From Nocardia cyriacigeorgica GUH-2 (GTDB taxonomy: Bacteria; Actinomycetota; Actinomycetes; Mycobacteriales; Mycobacteriaceae): a stretch of 64,000 bases of DNA. Shown here piece after piece: positions 34,244-42,663 of this stretch. The DNA is taken from contig NC_016887.1 of assembly GCF_000284035.1 (NCBI RefSeq), forward strand, positions 4,278,001 to 4,342,000, read 5' to 3'. Position 1 is the stretch's first letter; each line of letters opens with the position of its first letter. A program made the translations under genes and the position numbers. A model generated the notes under the pieces. That model was not told where the DNA came from and made no database searches. It was given only the letters and a program-made list of their open reading frames with translations.

Positions 34244-36349
34244 TCATTCGACTCCGATCTGGATCAGATCGGCATGCTGACCCCCGGAATACACCATGAC
34301 CTCCACCCCCGGAAAGCCCTCGGCGATGTGCTCGGACAGCTCCTGCGCCAGCCCGTCCGGCGCCGCCGCGCCGACCAGCAGGGTGACCAGCTCCCCGCCG
34401 AGCCCGAGCATCCGGTTCAGCAGCGTCTGCCCCGCCGCGCGCACATCCCGGTCGATCACGATCACGTCGTGGCCGACCAGACCCAGCCCGTCACCGGGCT
34501 CGCAGGTGCCGACCATGGTCAGCGCGCGCTCGGTGGCCGCGCGCAAGGAACCCCATCGGGTCGCGGCGGCGGCCTCGGACATGGCGAACGCGTCGTCGAC
34601 GGCGATCCGGCCGCGATCGTGAACCGCCAGCGCCGCGAGCCCCTGCACCATGGAGCCGCTGGGGAGCAGCAACACGTCGCGGTGGTTGTCGCGGGCGGCC
34701 ACACCGACGGCGACCAATTCCTGTGCGGGCAGCGCGCCGTTGGGTAAGACCAGCACCTCGCGGTGCGGCAGACGACGGATGGCGGCGAGCAGTGCGGCCG
34801 TGGTGACGGCAGGTTCGCCGGGGATCACCTCGGCACCCGCGGCCTCGAACAGCGCCATCGCGCCGTGGCCGGCCGCGACGGCGACGATCGCGCGGTCGGC
34901 GGGACCGGAACGACCGCCGGACTCGGGCGATCCGCCGAGCTGGGCAGAATCGCCAAGTGCCGCAGCCTTTTTCGATTCACCGCCCGCGATTGTCGGTTCT
35001 CCTCCGGAGCCTGAGACGACTACCACCGCGCCGGTCATCCGAGCGTCGGGCGTGCCGTCCGCCGCCGCGCGCTCACCGGCGCCGTCGACTGCACCCTGCG
35101 CACCGCCGTCGTGCATTCCAGCGTGGTTCGCACATCCGCAAGGCTCGCCGCGCTCGGCGGCGGGTTCGGCGTCGGGCGCGAACGACTCGATCCGCACCCC
35201 GCTGAGGGCGCCCGCCGAGATCCCGGCCTCGATGGCGGCACCGGCGTCGACACAGTGCACGTGCGCCGACCAGCTGTCGGCACCGTCGCCGACGACCACC
35301 ACCGAATCGCCCAGCTCGGTCAGCCGGTGGCGCAGCGCCGAGATCCGGTCGGGATCCGAGTCGTCCAGGCGGTACATCACCTCATAGCGAGCCGGTACCG
35401 CAGGCACAGCCTCCGGCCGCCGTTCGGGCGAATGACCGGCGGGACGATATACCGGCCGCTCCGGGCGCTCGCCGGTCACCACCTCGACCAGGCTGTCGAG
35501 CAACACCACCAGCCCCCGCGCGCCCGCGTCGACCACACCGGCCGCCCGCAGCACCGTCAGCTGCGCGGTGGTCTCACCGAGCGCTTCGGCGGCACCGTCG
35601 GCGGCCGCGCGCACCACATCGGCCAGCTCATCGCCGGGACACTCGGAAGCCGCACCCGCCGCGCGTTCGAGCACCGTGAGGATGGTGCCTTCCACCGGAA
35701 CACTCAGCGCCTCCCGCACCAGCACGGCAGCCCGGTCCAACGCGGTGCGCGCGGTGTTCGCATCCAGCGGCGCGCTGCGCGTCGCCTCCGCGATCCCACG
35801 CAGAACCTGGGACAGGATGATGCCGGAGTTACCGCGCGCCCCCGACGTCGCGCCACGAGCCATCGCGGCCGCGACCAGCGTGGCCGGCACGCCGCCGTCG
35901 GGTTCGAGCCCGCCGGACCCGTCCGCGAGCGGCACGCGTCCCGGCCCGGCGGTCGGTGCCTTACCGTTCGGCAACCCCTCTGAACCGCCCGTCCGGGCAC
36001 GCACAGCATCGACAACTTCGCGCCACAGGCTCGCAGCAGCGGGGACATCGGTACTCGGCGAATGATCGCGAATCCAGGCGTGCAGTTGGCCGGTGCCGCC
36101 CGGAAAGGCCCCGCCGTGCGCGGACAACACCGCCACTTCGGCGCACGAGACGGCCGCGCGCATGGTAGCCAGCAGGTTGGTGCCGGTGTCGGAATCGGCG
36201 ACCGGGAAGACGTTGAGGGCGTTGATCTCCTCGCGCCGGTGGGCCAGCTCGTCGAGGCAGAGCCTGCCCCAGCGCATCAGTGCCGTGCCGTTGAGCGCTC
36301 CCGGCCGCAGCGCCGGGTAAGCGCCGCTCACCTCCCGCGATTCCGGCAC
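34244..36349 (-). CDS. DAK2-domain protein (FakA/YloV-like)
   Basis: 701 aa from GTG 36349 with AGGAGG five bases upstream; a reading from 36451 is open but unsupported. The DhaL/DAK2 ATP-binding domain covers about 20-290, with ADSDTGTN (51-58) and ATSGARGNSGI (167-177). The C-terminal fatty-acid-kinase/EDD-like region resumes at about 320-390 and 486-701 (RALTMVGTCEPGDGLGLVGHDVIV, VMVYSGGQH). Two low-complexity inserts are unusual: 80-155 and 393-486, the latter with CGCANHAGMHDGG. FakA normally phosphorylates FakB-bound fatty acids; no fakB gene is in the window, so the substrate is uncertain. Confidence 0.85.
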   Translation of the reverse strand: MPESREVSGAYPALRPGALNGTALMRWGRLCLDELAHRREEINALNVFPVADSDTGTNLLATMRAAVSCAEVAVLSAHGGAFPGGTGQLHAWIRDHSPSTDVPAAASLWREVVDAVRARTGGSEGLPNGKAPTAGPGRVPLADGSGGLEPDGGVPATLVAAAMARGATSGARGNSGIILSQVLRGIAEATRSAPLDANTARTALDRAAVLVREALSVPVEGTILTVLERAAGAASECPGDELADVVRAAADGAAEALGETTAQLTVLRAAGVVDAGARGLVVLLDSLVEVVTGERPERPVYRPAGHSPERRPEAVPAVPARYEVMYRLDDSDPDRISALRHRLTELGDSVVVVGDGADSWSAHVHCVDAGAAIEAGISAGALSGVRIESFAPDAEPAAERGEPCGCANHAGMHDGGAQGAVDGAGERAAADGTPDARMTGAVVVVSGSGGEPTIAGGESKKAAALGDSAQLGGSPESGGRSGPADRAIVAVAAGHGAMALFEAAGAEVIPGEPAVTTAALLAAIRRLPHREVLVLPNGALPAQELVAVGVAARDNHRDVLLLPSGSMVQGLAALAVHDRGRIAVDDAFAMSEAAAATRWGSLRAATERALTMVGTCEPGDGLGLVGHDVIVIDRDVRAAGQTLLNRMLGLGGELVTLLVGAAAPDGLAQELSEHIAEGFPGVEVMVYSGGQHADLIQIGVE

Positions 36350-36644
36350 CCGCTCCTCCTCTCGCCACCCGACGCCACCATTGGTGGCCAGATTAGCCGG
36401 ATCGCCCGACAAGGATCCGGCTGCGGGCGGACAGGTCCCGCTGTGGCGCACAGCACCCGATCGGGGCGGGATCGGCGGCCGGTTTGGTGGATCGCGGGGC
36501 GGGCGGTTAATCTTGCAGGGTTGCCTCGCGCGGCCGCTTCGGCTTGCGCTCGCCGGTTCGTCCGGCAGGGCATAACGACATTGTTTCCGGACATGCTGTG
36601 TTGTGACGCAGCAGTCCCCCTATGACATGAAGGAGTTCGCGACT
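36350..36644. promoter_or_regulatory. Divergent DAK2 / rpmB promoter region
   Basis: 295 bases without a gene between divergent starts. It holds the AAGGAG ribosome site of rpmB at 36630-36635 and, on the other strand, AGGAGG for the DAK2 gene. No clear -10/-35 pair stands out. Confidence 0.35.
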
Positions 36645-36836
36645 ATGGCTGCCGTCTGCGACGTCTGCGCCAAGGGCCCCGGCTTCGGGAAGTCGGTCTC
36701 GCACTCGCACCGGCGCACCAACCGTCGCTGGAACCCGAACATCCAGACCGTGCGTGCGCAGGTCGCGCCGGGCAACACCCGCCGGATGAACGTCTGCACC
36801 TCCTGCCTGAAGGCAGGCAAGGTCGTTCGCGGCTGA
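36645..36836 (+). CDS. rpmB: 50S ribosomal protein L28
   Basis: 63 aa from ATG 36645 (AAGGAG nine bases upstream). MAAVCDVCAKGPGFGKSVSHSHRRTNRRW and the later VCTSCLKAGKVVRG show the zinc-ribbon C+ form with two CxxC pairs. A strong hairpin follows. Divergent from the DAK2-recG unit, a conserved arrangement. Confidence 0.97.
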   Translation: MAAVCDVCAKGPGFGKSVSHSHRRTNRRWNPNIQTVRAQVAPGNTRRMNVCTSCLKAGKVVRG

Positions 36837-36866
36837 TCCGCCCGACGCACCACCTATAAGTACAGC

Positions 36867-36904
36867 ACCGCGCCCCGGCACCTTTCGGTGATCCGGGGCG
36901 CGGT
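36867..36904 (+). terminator. Hairpin after rpmB
   Basis: Perfect 12-bp stem ACCGCGCCCCGG / CCGGGGCGCGGT, with an inner CACC/GGTG pairing, 30 bases after the rpmB stop. Confidence 0.75.
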
Positions 36905-36943
36905 CATGTCCGGACTCGGCCGGATCCGGGACAGAATGGGGAC

Positions 36944-37489
36944 ATGACCGCCCCGCGCCCCTATCGCATCGTGCCCGCGGCCGCCGAGCATGCCCGCGGA
37001 CTCGCGGAATGCCACATCGTGTGCTGGCGCGAGGCCTACCGCGGGCTGGTCCCCGACCATGTGCTCGACGCCTTCGACATCGGTCAGCGCACCGACATCT
37101 GGACCCGCAGGTTGAACGAGTACCCGGGCCGCACCACCGTCGCCATCGCCGACAACACCGTGATCGGCTTCATCACCCTCGGCCCGTCGGTGTACCGCCC
37201 GGTGGTGACGCCGCTCGAGCTGAACGCGCTCTACGTGCGCTCACCGTGGTACGGATCCGGCGTCGCCGACGACCTGGTGCAGACCACGCTCAACCCGGAC
37301 ATCCCCTGCTCGCTGTGGGTGTTCGAACAGAACCCGCGCGCCATCGCCTTCTACCGCAAGTACGGTTTCACCCCCGACGGCGCCACCCGTACCGAGTATT
37401 TCGCCGCCGTCACCGAGCTGCGGATGGTGCGTCCGGAGGGCGCGATAGGGTCGTGGCCATGGCCACCACCGAACAAGCCGAGTACGTGA
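36944..37489 (+). CDS. GNAT-family N-acetyltransferase
   Basis: 181 aa. AEHARGLAECHIVCWREAYRGLVPD at the N-terminus, the central strand LELNALYVRSPWYGSGVADDL (acetyl-CoA pyrophosphate loop, here Y-G-S-G rather than the usual Q/R-x-x-G-x-A) and SLWVFEQNPRAIAFYRKYGFTPDG are typical of GNAT enzymes acting on small molecules or protein N-termini. The substrate is unknown. Its last 31 bases overlap the start of the crotonase gene in another frame, suggesting coupling. Confidence 0.85.
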   Translation: MTAPRPYRIVPAAAEHARGLAECHIVCWREAYRGLVPDHVLDAFDIGQRTDIWTRRLNEYPGRTTVAIADNTVIGFITLGPSVYRPVVTPLELNALYVRSPWYGSGVADDLVQTTLNPDIPCSLWVFEQNPRAIAFYRKYGFTPDGATRTEYFAAVTELRMVRPEGAIGSWPWPPPNKPST

Positions 37490-38247
37490 GCACCGTCGAC
37501 GGCGTCCTGCAGATCACCATTGCCACCGCCGCCAACGGCACCTCACTGGATTTCACCGGTGTCGACGCGGGCACCGCGGCCCTGCGCGAACTCGATCCCC
37601 AGGTGGGGGCCGTCCTGCTGACGGGCACCGGCGCCAACTTCTGCGCCGGCGGCAACGTCCGCGGTTTCGCCGCCGCCGACGACCGCTCGGCCCACCTCTA
37701 CGACCTCGCCGACCGCCTGCACCAGTTCGTGCGCGCGCTGGACGCGACCACCGTCCCGGTGGTGGCTGGCGTGCAGGGCTGGGCGGCCGGGGCCGGCATG
37801 AGCCTGGTGTGCGCCACCGATATCGCCCTCGGCGGACCGTCGACCAAGCTGCGGCCCGCCTATCCCGGCGTCGGCCTGAGTCCCGACGGCGGCATGTCCT
37901 GGATGCTGCCCCGCATCGTCGGTAGCGGCCGGGCCCGGGAGATCCTGCTCACCGACGCGATCCTGGACGCCGAGGAAGCCGTGCGGCTGGGCATCCTCAG
38001 CCGTCTGGTCGCCGACGAATCCGTGCGTGACGAAGCGCTGGCCCTGGCCACGTCGCTGGCCAACGGCCCGCGCAGCACCTACTCCAGCATCAAGACCCTG
38101 CTGCGGCGCTCCACCACGGCTACGTTGAGCGAGCAGCTCGACGACGAGCGCGATGCCATCTCGGCCGCCGCGGCGACCCCGGCCGGGCGCGAAGGCGTCG
38201 ACGCCTTCGTCGGCAAACGCGCACCGGACTACCGCGGGCTCGCCTGA
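37459..38247 (+). CDS. Enoyl-CoA hydratase/isomerase family protein
   Basis: 262 aa from ATG 37459. Crotonase fold: TGTGANFCAGGNVRGFA (first oxyanion-hole strand, about 59-75) and QGWAAGAGMSLVCATDIALGG (second, about 108-128). At the position of the second catalytic acid the sequence is GVGLSPDGGMSWMLPRIVG, with aspartate instead of glutamate, as in many isomerase-like or non-hydratase members. The reaction is therefore uncertain. It overlaps the GNAT gene by 31 bases. Confidence 0.86.
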   Translation: MATTEQAEYVSTVDGVLQITIATAANGTSLDFTGVDAGTAALRELDPQVGAVLLTGTGANFCAGGNVRGFAAADDRSAHLYDLADRLHQFVRALDATTVPVVAGVQGWAAGAGMSLVCATDIALGGPSTKLRPAYPGVGLSPDGGMSWMLPRIVGSGRAREILLTDAILDAEEAVRLGILSRLVADESVRDEALALATSLANGPRSTYSSIKTLLRRSTTATLSEQLDDERDAISAAAATPAGREGVDAFVGKRAPDYRGLA

Positions 38248-38384
38248 TCGCGACCGATCCCGAGCCGTCTGGCCCGGCGCCCCATCAGCTGGGCCATCTT
38301 CGACGGGAAAGCGTCCGGTTCCGGCACGGACACCGGACGCACCCGCCCGTTGTGCATGGCGGTGATCCGCCGGCCCACTGAGGT

Positions 38385-39248
38385 TCAGTCGTTGAGCGTC
38401 AGGATGAACTCGGCGACGGCGTCGGTGAAGGCATCGTTGTCGTCGCCGGCCGCGGTGTGCGCGGCGCCGCCGATCTCGACCATCCGCGCATGCGGCACCA
38501 GTTCCCGGAACGCCGCTGCCCCTTCGGCACTGACCACATCCGACTGCAATCCGCGCACCAGCAGCACCGGAATGGTGAGCGTGCGCGCCACTTCTTCCAT
38601 CCGGCCGGTGATCTCGGACGGGTCCTCGGCGCGGTCGGCGAGCATGTCCGGATCCCAATGCCAGTACCAGCGGCCGTCACGCTCACGCAAATTGCGGCGC
38701 AGGCCATCGGTGTTGTCCGGCCGCGGGCGGTGCGGCATGTATTCGGCGACCGCGTCGGCCACCTCGTCGAGAGTGTCGAAGCCGTCGCGGTGCTTGCCGA
38801 GAAAATCCAGCACCCGCTGCACGCCCTCGGGTTCGGGCCGGGTGACGATATCGACCAGCACGAGCGCGCTGATCTGTTCCCCGCCGGGCACGGCGGTGGC
38901 GAGCAGGCCGGTGATTCCGCCCATGCTGGCCCCGACCACCACGGCCGGACCGCCGAGTTGGCCGAGTGCCTCGATCAGATCCTCGACCATGGTTTCGCGG
39001 CGGTAATCGCGCTCGGCCGACCACTGACTGTCGCCGTGCCCACGCGCGTCGAGAGTGACCACCCGCATCCCGGTGGCGGCCAGCTTGGCGCCGGTCTGCT
39101 TCCACGAGTGCCGGGTCTGCCCGCCGCCGTGCAGGAACACCACGAGCGGGCCGTCGGCGGGCCCGTACTGGTCGGCAGCGAGTTCGATCCCGCCCGAACC
39201 GCGCAAGCGCAGCCGGACGGGATCGACGAGATTGTTCGCACTACTCAC
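38385..39248 (-). CDS. Alpha/beta-hydrolase fold protein
   Basis: 287 aa from GTG 39248. It has VVFLHGGGQTRHSW (oxyanion HG), the nucleophile elbow VGASMGG (Ser in G-x-S-x-G, about residue 105), and a C-terminal catalytic histidine in IGGAAHTAAGDDNDAF. VLLVRGLQSDVVS may carry the acid. A generic esterase, epoxide-hydrolase or haloperoxidase-like enzyme; the substrate is unknown. The frame continues open for 49 codons after its TGA (see findings). Confidence 0.87.
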   Translation of the reverse strand: MSSANNLVDPVRLRLRGSGGIELAADQYGPADGPLVVFLHGGGQTRHSWKQTGAKLAATGMRVVTLDARGHGDSQWSAERDYRRETMVEDLIEALGQLGGPAVVVGASMGGITGLLATAVPGGEQISALVLVDIVTRPEPEGVQRVLDFLGKHRDGFDTLDEVADAVAEYMPHRPRPDNTDGLRRNLRERDGRWYWHWDPDMLADRAEDPSEITGRMEEVARTLTIPVLLVRGLQSDVVSAEGAAAFRELVPHARMVEIGGAAHTAAGDDNDAFTDAVAEFILTLND

Positions 39249-39313
39249 GATCTGAGGATCGCACAGCCGCCTCGCGGCACCGGAACGAACCCCCAGGATT
39301 TCTGGAAGGGGTT

Positions 39314-39553
39314 TCAGCAGCCCAACGTTCCGGTGAAGATCACGCAGGCGAACTTCGCGTGCACCGTCGCCGAAATGGTGGACGATCCGGACGAGGTGTA
39401 CTGCTCGGAGACCGGCGCGGTGCTGGTCTCGGTGGCCGGTTCCAGCGCCAGCGGCGCCGCACCGGCACTGGCCGCACCGGCGGCGAGCGCGGCACCGACG
39501 GCCAGGGTGGCGGTGGTGCCGCGTACGACGCTCCGGACGGTTCTGGTCTGCAT
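39314..39553 (-). CDS. Small secreted protein with two cysteines
   Basis: 79 aa, with a strong GAGGAG ribosome site eight bases before ATG 39553. The N-terminus has a basic region (QTRTVRSVVRG), a hydrophobic alanine-rich core and a likely signal-peptidase site near ASAGAA, giving a mature part of about 45 residues. That part is serine/threonine-rich and ends in FACVIFTGTLGC, so one disulfide is possible. No family is recognised. It lies 38 bases downstream of ung, same strand. Confidence 0.68.
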   Translation of the reverse strand: MQTRTVRSVVRGTTATLAVGAALAAGAASAGAAPLALEPATETSTAPVSEQYTSSGSSTISATVHAKFACVIFTGTLGC

Positions 39554-39591
39554 GTCTTTAGCTCCTCACTTGTTTCCTATCGACGCCCGGT

Positions 39592-40275
39592 TCAGGGCAG
39601 ACGCCAATCCACCGGTTCGGCTCCCAACTCGTCGAGCAGCTCGTTCACCCGCGAGAACGGGCGGGAACCGAAGAAGCCGCGCGACGCCGACAACGGCGAG
39701 GGGTGCGCGGATTCGATATAGGGCACCTCGGCCTCGGCCAGGGCGGGCTTCAAGGTCTGGGCATCACGGCCCCACAGGATCGCCACCAGCGGCTCGTCTC
39801 GCGCGACGAGCGCGCGGATGGCCTGCTCGGTGACGATTTCCCACCCCTTGCCGCGATGGGAGGCCGGCTGGCCTGGCGAGACCGTCAGCACTCTGTTCAG
39901 CAGCAGCACACCCCGATCCGACCAGGGGCTCAGGTCACCGCACGAGGGTGTCGGATGGCCGAGATCCTTGCTGTACTCGGCGAAGATGTTGGCCAGGCTG
40001 CGCGGGATCGGCGAGACATCCGGCGCGACGGAGAAACTCAGACCCATCGGATGCCCTGGCGTGGGATAGGGGTCCTGGCCGACGATCAGCACCCGCACCG
40101 CGTCGAACGGGCGCTGGAAGGCGCGCAGCACGTTCTCACCCGCGGGCAGGTAGCCGCGTCCGGCGGCGTTCTCCGCGCGCAGGAAATCGCCCATGGCGGA
40201 GATCTGATCCGACACCGGTTCCAGTGCCTTCGCCCAACCCGGATCCACGATTTCCGACAGTGGTTTCGCGCCCAT
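39592..40275 (-). CDS. ung: Uracil-DNA glycosylase
   Basis: 227 aa from ATG 40275; the longer open frame upstream lies over thiL and is rejected. Family-1 UDG: VLIVGQDPYPTPGHPMGLSFSV with the catalytic Asp in GQDPYP (about residues 63-68), GVLLLNRVLTVSPGQPASHRGKGW, VAILWGRDAQ and SAHPSPLSASRGFFGS. It removes uracil from DNA. Eleven bases separate it from the thiL stop. Confidence 0.97.
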   Translation of the reverse strand: MGAKPLSEIVDPGWAKALEPVSDQISAMGDFLRAENAAGRGYLPAGENVLRAFQRPFDAVRVLIVGQDPYPTPGHPMGLSFSVAPDVSPIPRSLANIFAEYSKDLGHPTPSCGDLSPWSDRGVLLLNRVLTVSPGQPASHRGKGWEIVTEQAIRALVARDEPLVAILWGRDAQTLKPALAEAEVPYIESAHPSPLSASRGFFGSRPFSRVNELLDELGAEPVDWRLP

Positions 40276-40286
40276 GACCGGACAAC

Positions 40287-41264
40287 CTATCGCGATCCGG
40301 GCCGCTGCGCCGAGTCCGCCCCGGCGAACGATTCCCAGCCACCTCGCCCGGCCGGGCGCACACCGTCGACGGTGACGCCCTGACCAGCGCCGACCACGCC
40401 GATTCTGGTCCAGCCCGCGGGCAGTGCCGTCCCGGCCGGCCAGGCGGCGGCGAAGGCGTGGTCCTCCCCGCCGGTCAGAATCCATTGGGCCGCATCGGCA
40501 TCCAGCGCTTCTGCCAGTTCTTCCAGATAGCGGTCGATGAGCGCGCCACCGTCGAGGTCGATGGCGATGTTCGAGGCGGTGGCGATGTGGCCGAGGTCGG
40601 CCAACAGGCCGTCCGAGACGTCGGTGAGTGCGTGCGGGGCGAGCCCCGCCGTCATCGCGTCGAGCACCGCCCGATACGGCGGGCTCGGAACCCGATGCGC
40701 GGCAACAGCATCAGCGAATTCCGTGCGTTCCCCCGCTCCCGCGCTCAGCGCCGCGAGTCCCGCCGCCGACCAGCCCAGCCGCCCGGCGACCGCGATCACA
40801 TCGCCGGCCCGCGCACCACTGCGCAGCACCGGCTGCGGCCCGATCGGATCGCCGAATGCCGTCACCGAGAGCACCAGATGCGAATCGCGCACCAGGTCGC
40901 CGCCCGCGATGGACCCGCCGCTGACGGCCGCTTCGGCCCACAGACCGTCGGCCAGGCCGTCGATCAGCGCGACCGGCGTCTCGCCCGGACAACCGAGCGC
41001 GACGACGAAGCCGGTCGGCACCGCCCCCATCGCGACCACATCGGCGGCGTTCTGGGCGATGGCCTTCCGGCCTATCTCGTAGGGGCTCGACCAGTCCAGC
41101 CGGAAATGGCGATCCTGCACCAGCATGTCGGTGGTGACCACGAACCGGCCACCGGGTGCGGCCAGCAGCGCGGCGTCGTCACCGGGGCCGAGCAGTACCG
41201 CGGGCGTCTGGGTGCGTCCGGAGTTGATGCGCTCGATCAGCGCGAACTCGCCGAGTTCGGCCAC
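40287..41264 (-). CDS. thiL: Thiamine-monophosphate kinase
   Basis: 325 aa from GTG 41264. It phosphorylates thiamine phosphate to the pyrophosphate. AIR-synthase-like fold: LGEFALIERI, VLLGPGDDAAL, FVVTTDMLVQDRHFRLDWS, RKAIAQNAADVVAMGA, SGGSIAGGDLVR, and DVSDGLLADLGHIA. No good ribosome site precedes the GTG. The frame stays open upstream as ISSSTQPRT, where the homologous start methionine would be replaced by ATC at 41295-41297, so the true start is uncertain. Confidence 0.93.
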   Translation of the reverse strand: MAELGEFALIERINSGRTQTPAVLLGPGDDAALLAAPGGRFVVTTDMLVQDRHFRLDWSSPYEIGRKAIAQNAADVVAMGAVPTGFVVALGCPGETPVALIDGLADGLWAEAAVSGGSIAGGDLVRDSHLVLSVTAFGDPIGPQPVLRSGARAGDVIAVAGRLGWSAAGLAALSAGAGERTEFADAVAAHRVPSPPYRAVLDAMTAGLAPHALTDVSDGLLADLGHIATASNIAIDLDGGALIDRYLEELAEALDADAAQWILTGGEDHAFAAAWPAGTALPAGWTRIGVVGAGQGVTVDGVRPAGRGGWESFAGADSAQRPGSR

Positions 41265-41500
41265 GGTCCGCGGCTGCGTGCTGCTACTGATGGCCTGCCC
41301 TTTCCGTCTGCGGATCCGCGCTGGTCGACGCGGGCGCGCCGCCGAAGCGGATTCGCCCCGACGGTACCCTGTGCACGGGCCGTCGGGTTACCGCCCGGTA
41401 TCGCGGCCTGCCCGGATCGCCGGGGCGGCGCCGCGAACGGCCGGACCGATGGCGGCACAGTCGGCTACCAGCAGTGAGACCAGGAAGGATCGGTGCGCGC

Positions 41501-42331
41501 ATGGCGAGCACGCCGGACCACGATTCGACCGAATCGCCCGAAGACACCGGCGCATCGGCTGCGTCTGCCGAATCCGGCGGGAGCGAACAGGCCACCACGG
41601 CGGACGCGGGCGCGTCGACCTCGGCTGATGAATCGGTAACCGCCGATGACTCGGCGTCTGCTGAGAAGTCCCCCACCACCGACAAGCCTGCACCGGCCGA
41701 CGAGTCCACAGCCGACGAACCACGCAGGGGCGACGGCACCGCCGGGTCGGATGCGTCCGGGTCCGACACCGACGAACCGGCTGCCGAGTCACGCGGCTCC
41801 GGCTATCCGCCCGCCCTCATCGCGACCGCCGTCGCACTCCCGGTGGCTCTGGTGATCGCGGTCCTGGTCGCCGCGATCATGGCCCGCAATATGCCCGTCG
41901 ATCGCGAACCGCTGGTGCTGGGCCCGGTTCCGGCGCCCGCCGCCGACAGCGAAGCGTGCGCCACGCTGCTGCCAGCGCTGCCCGCCGACCTGGGCGATTT
42001 CACGAAGTCCACGCTCGTCGAGCCCGCACCTCCCGCCACCCGCGCCTGGCAGCACCCCGACGGCGGTGAGCCGATCGTGCTGCGCTGCGGATTGGATCGG
42101 CCGTTGGAGTTCAATCGCGCCTCCCCCATCCAGATGGTGAACGGGGTGCAGTGGTTCGAGATCCCGGATCCGGATGCCGATGCCAGCACGTGGTTCGCCG
42201 TCGACCGCCCCACCTACATCGCGCTGACCATTCCCGGTGGTTCGGGACCGACCCCGTTGCAGGAAGTATCGGACACGATCACCGCGAATCTGCCCGCCCA
42301 GCCGCTGGATCCGGGTCCGCTGCCCAACTGA
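41501..42331 (+). CDS. DUF3515 membrane protein with long acidic N-terminal tail
   Basis: 276 aa from ATG 41501; an in-frame GTG at 41474 has less support. The first 100 residues are a disordered, Ala/Ser/Asp/Glu-rich tail (expected cytoplasmic). One helix follows at about 105-130 (PALIATAVALPVALVIAVLVAAI), then an extracytoplasmic DUF3515 domain with SEACATLLPALPADLGDF, AWQHPDGGEPIVLRCG and QWFEIPD. The family is conserved next to ddl/thiL in mycobacteria; its function is unknown. Divergent from thiL. Confidence 0.86.
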   Translation: MASTPDHDSTESPEDTGASAASAESGGSEQATTADAGASTSADESVTADDSASAEKSPTTDKPAPADESTADEPRRGDGTAGSDASGSDTDEPAAESRGSGYPPALIATAVALPVALVIAVLVAAIMARNMPVDREPLVLGPVPAPAADSEACATLLPALPADLGDFTKSTLVEPAPPATRAWQHPDGGEPIVLRCGLDRPLEFNRASPIQMVNGVQWFEIPDPDADASTWFAVDRPTYIALTIPGGSGPTPLQEVSDTITANLPAQPLDPGPLPN

Positions 42332-42340
42332 GCCGCCCGC

Positions 42341-42643
42341 TCAGTCCTTGCGCAGCGTCGCTTTTCCGGTTCGCAGATCGACGCCGACGTCGCCGGGTGC
42401 GCCCTCGCCCGCGTCTTCCCGGTACATGAGCACCATCTGCTGCTGTTCGAATTGGTGTTGGCGTCCGGCGACGAATACCGCGTCGAATTGTTCCAGTCCG
42501 ATGGCGCCCGCACTGCGTCCCTCGTCGTCACCACGCATCCACGGCAGGGCCGTTCGGCCGGTGATCCGCCGGTACATCACATCGCCGAAAGCGACCGCGA
42601 TGATGAGCAGGGCGAGTCCCGGGATGGTCATGGCCATCAGCAT
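42341..42643 (-). CDS. DUF6191-like small membrane protein
   Basis: 100 aa from ATG 42643, within a longer artefactual frame. One N-terminal helix (residues 3-22, MAMTIPGLALLIIAVAFGDV), then a basic patch and GAIGLEQFDAVFVAGRQHQFEQQQM VLMYRED, ending in GAPGDVGVDLRTGKATLRKD. I recognise this layout as the DUF6191 family common in Nocardia and Streptomyces; no function is known. It lies 20 bases after the ddl stop and ends nine bases from the convergent DUF3515 gene. Confidence 0.78.
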   Translation of the reverse strand: MLMAMTIPGLALLIIAVAFGDVMYRRITGRTALPWMRGDDEGRSAGAIGLEQFDAVFVAGRQHQFEQQQMVLMYREDAGEGAPGDVGVDLRTGKATLRKD

Positions 42644-42663
42644 GGGACCGAGGGTACGCCCGC

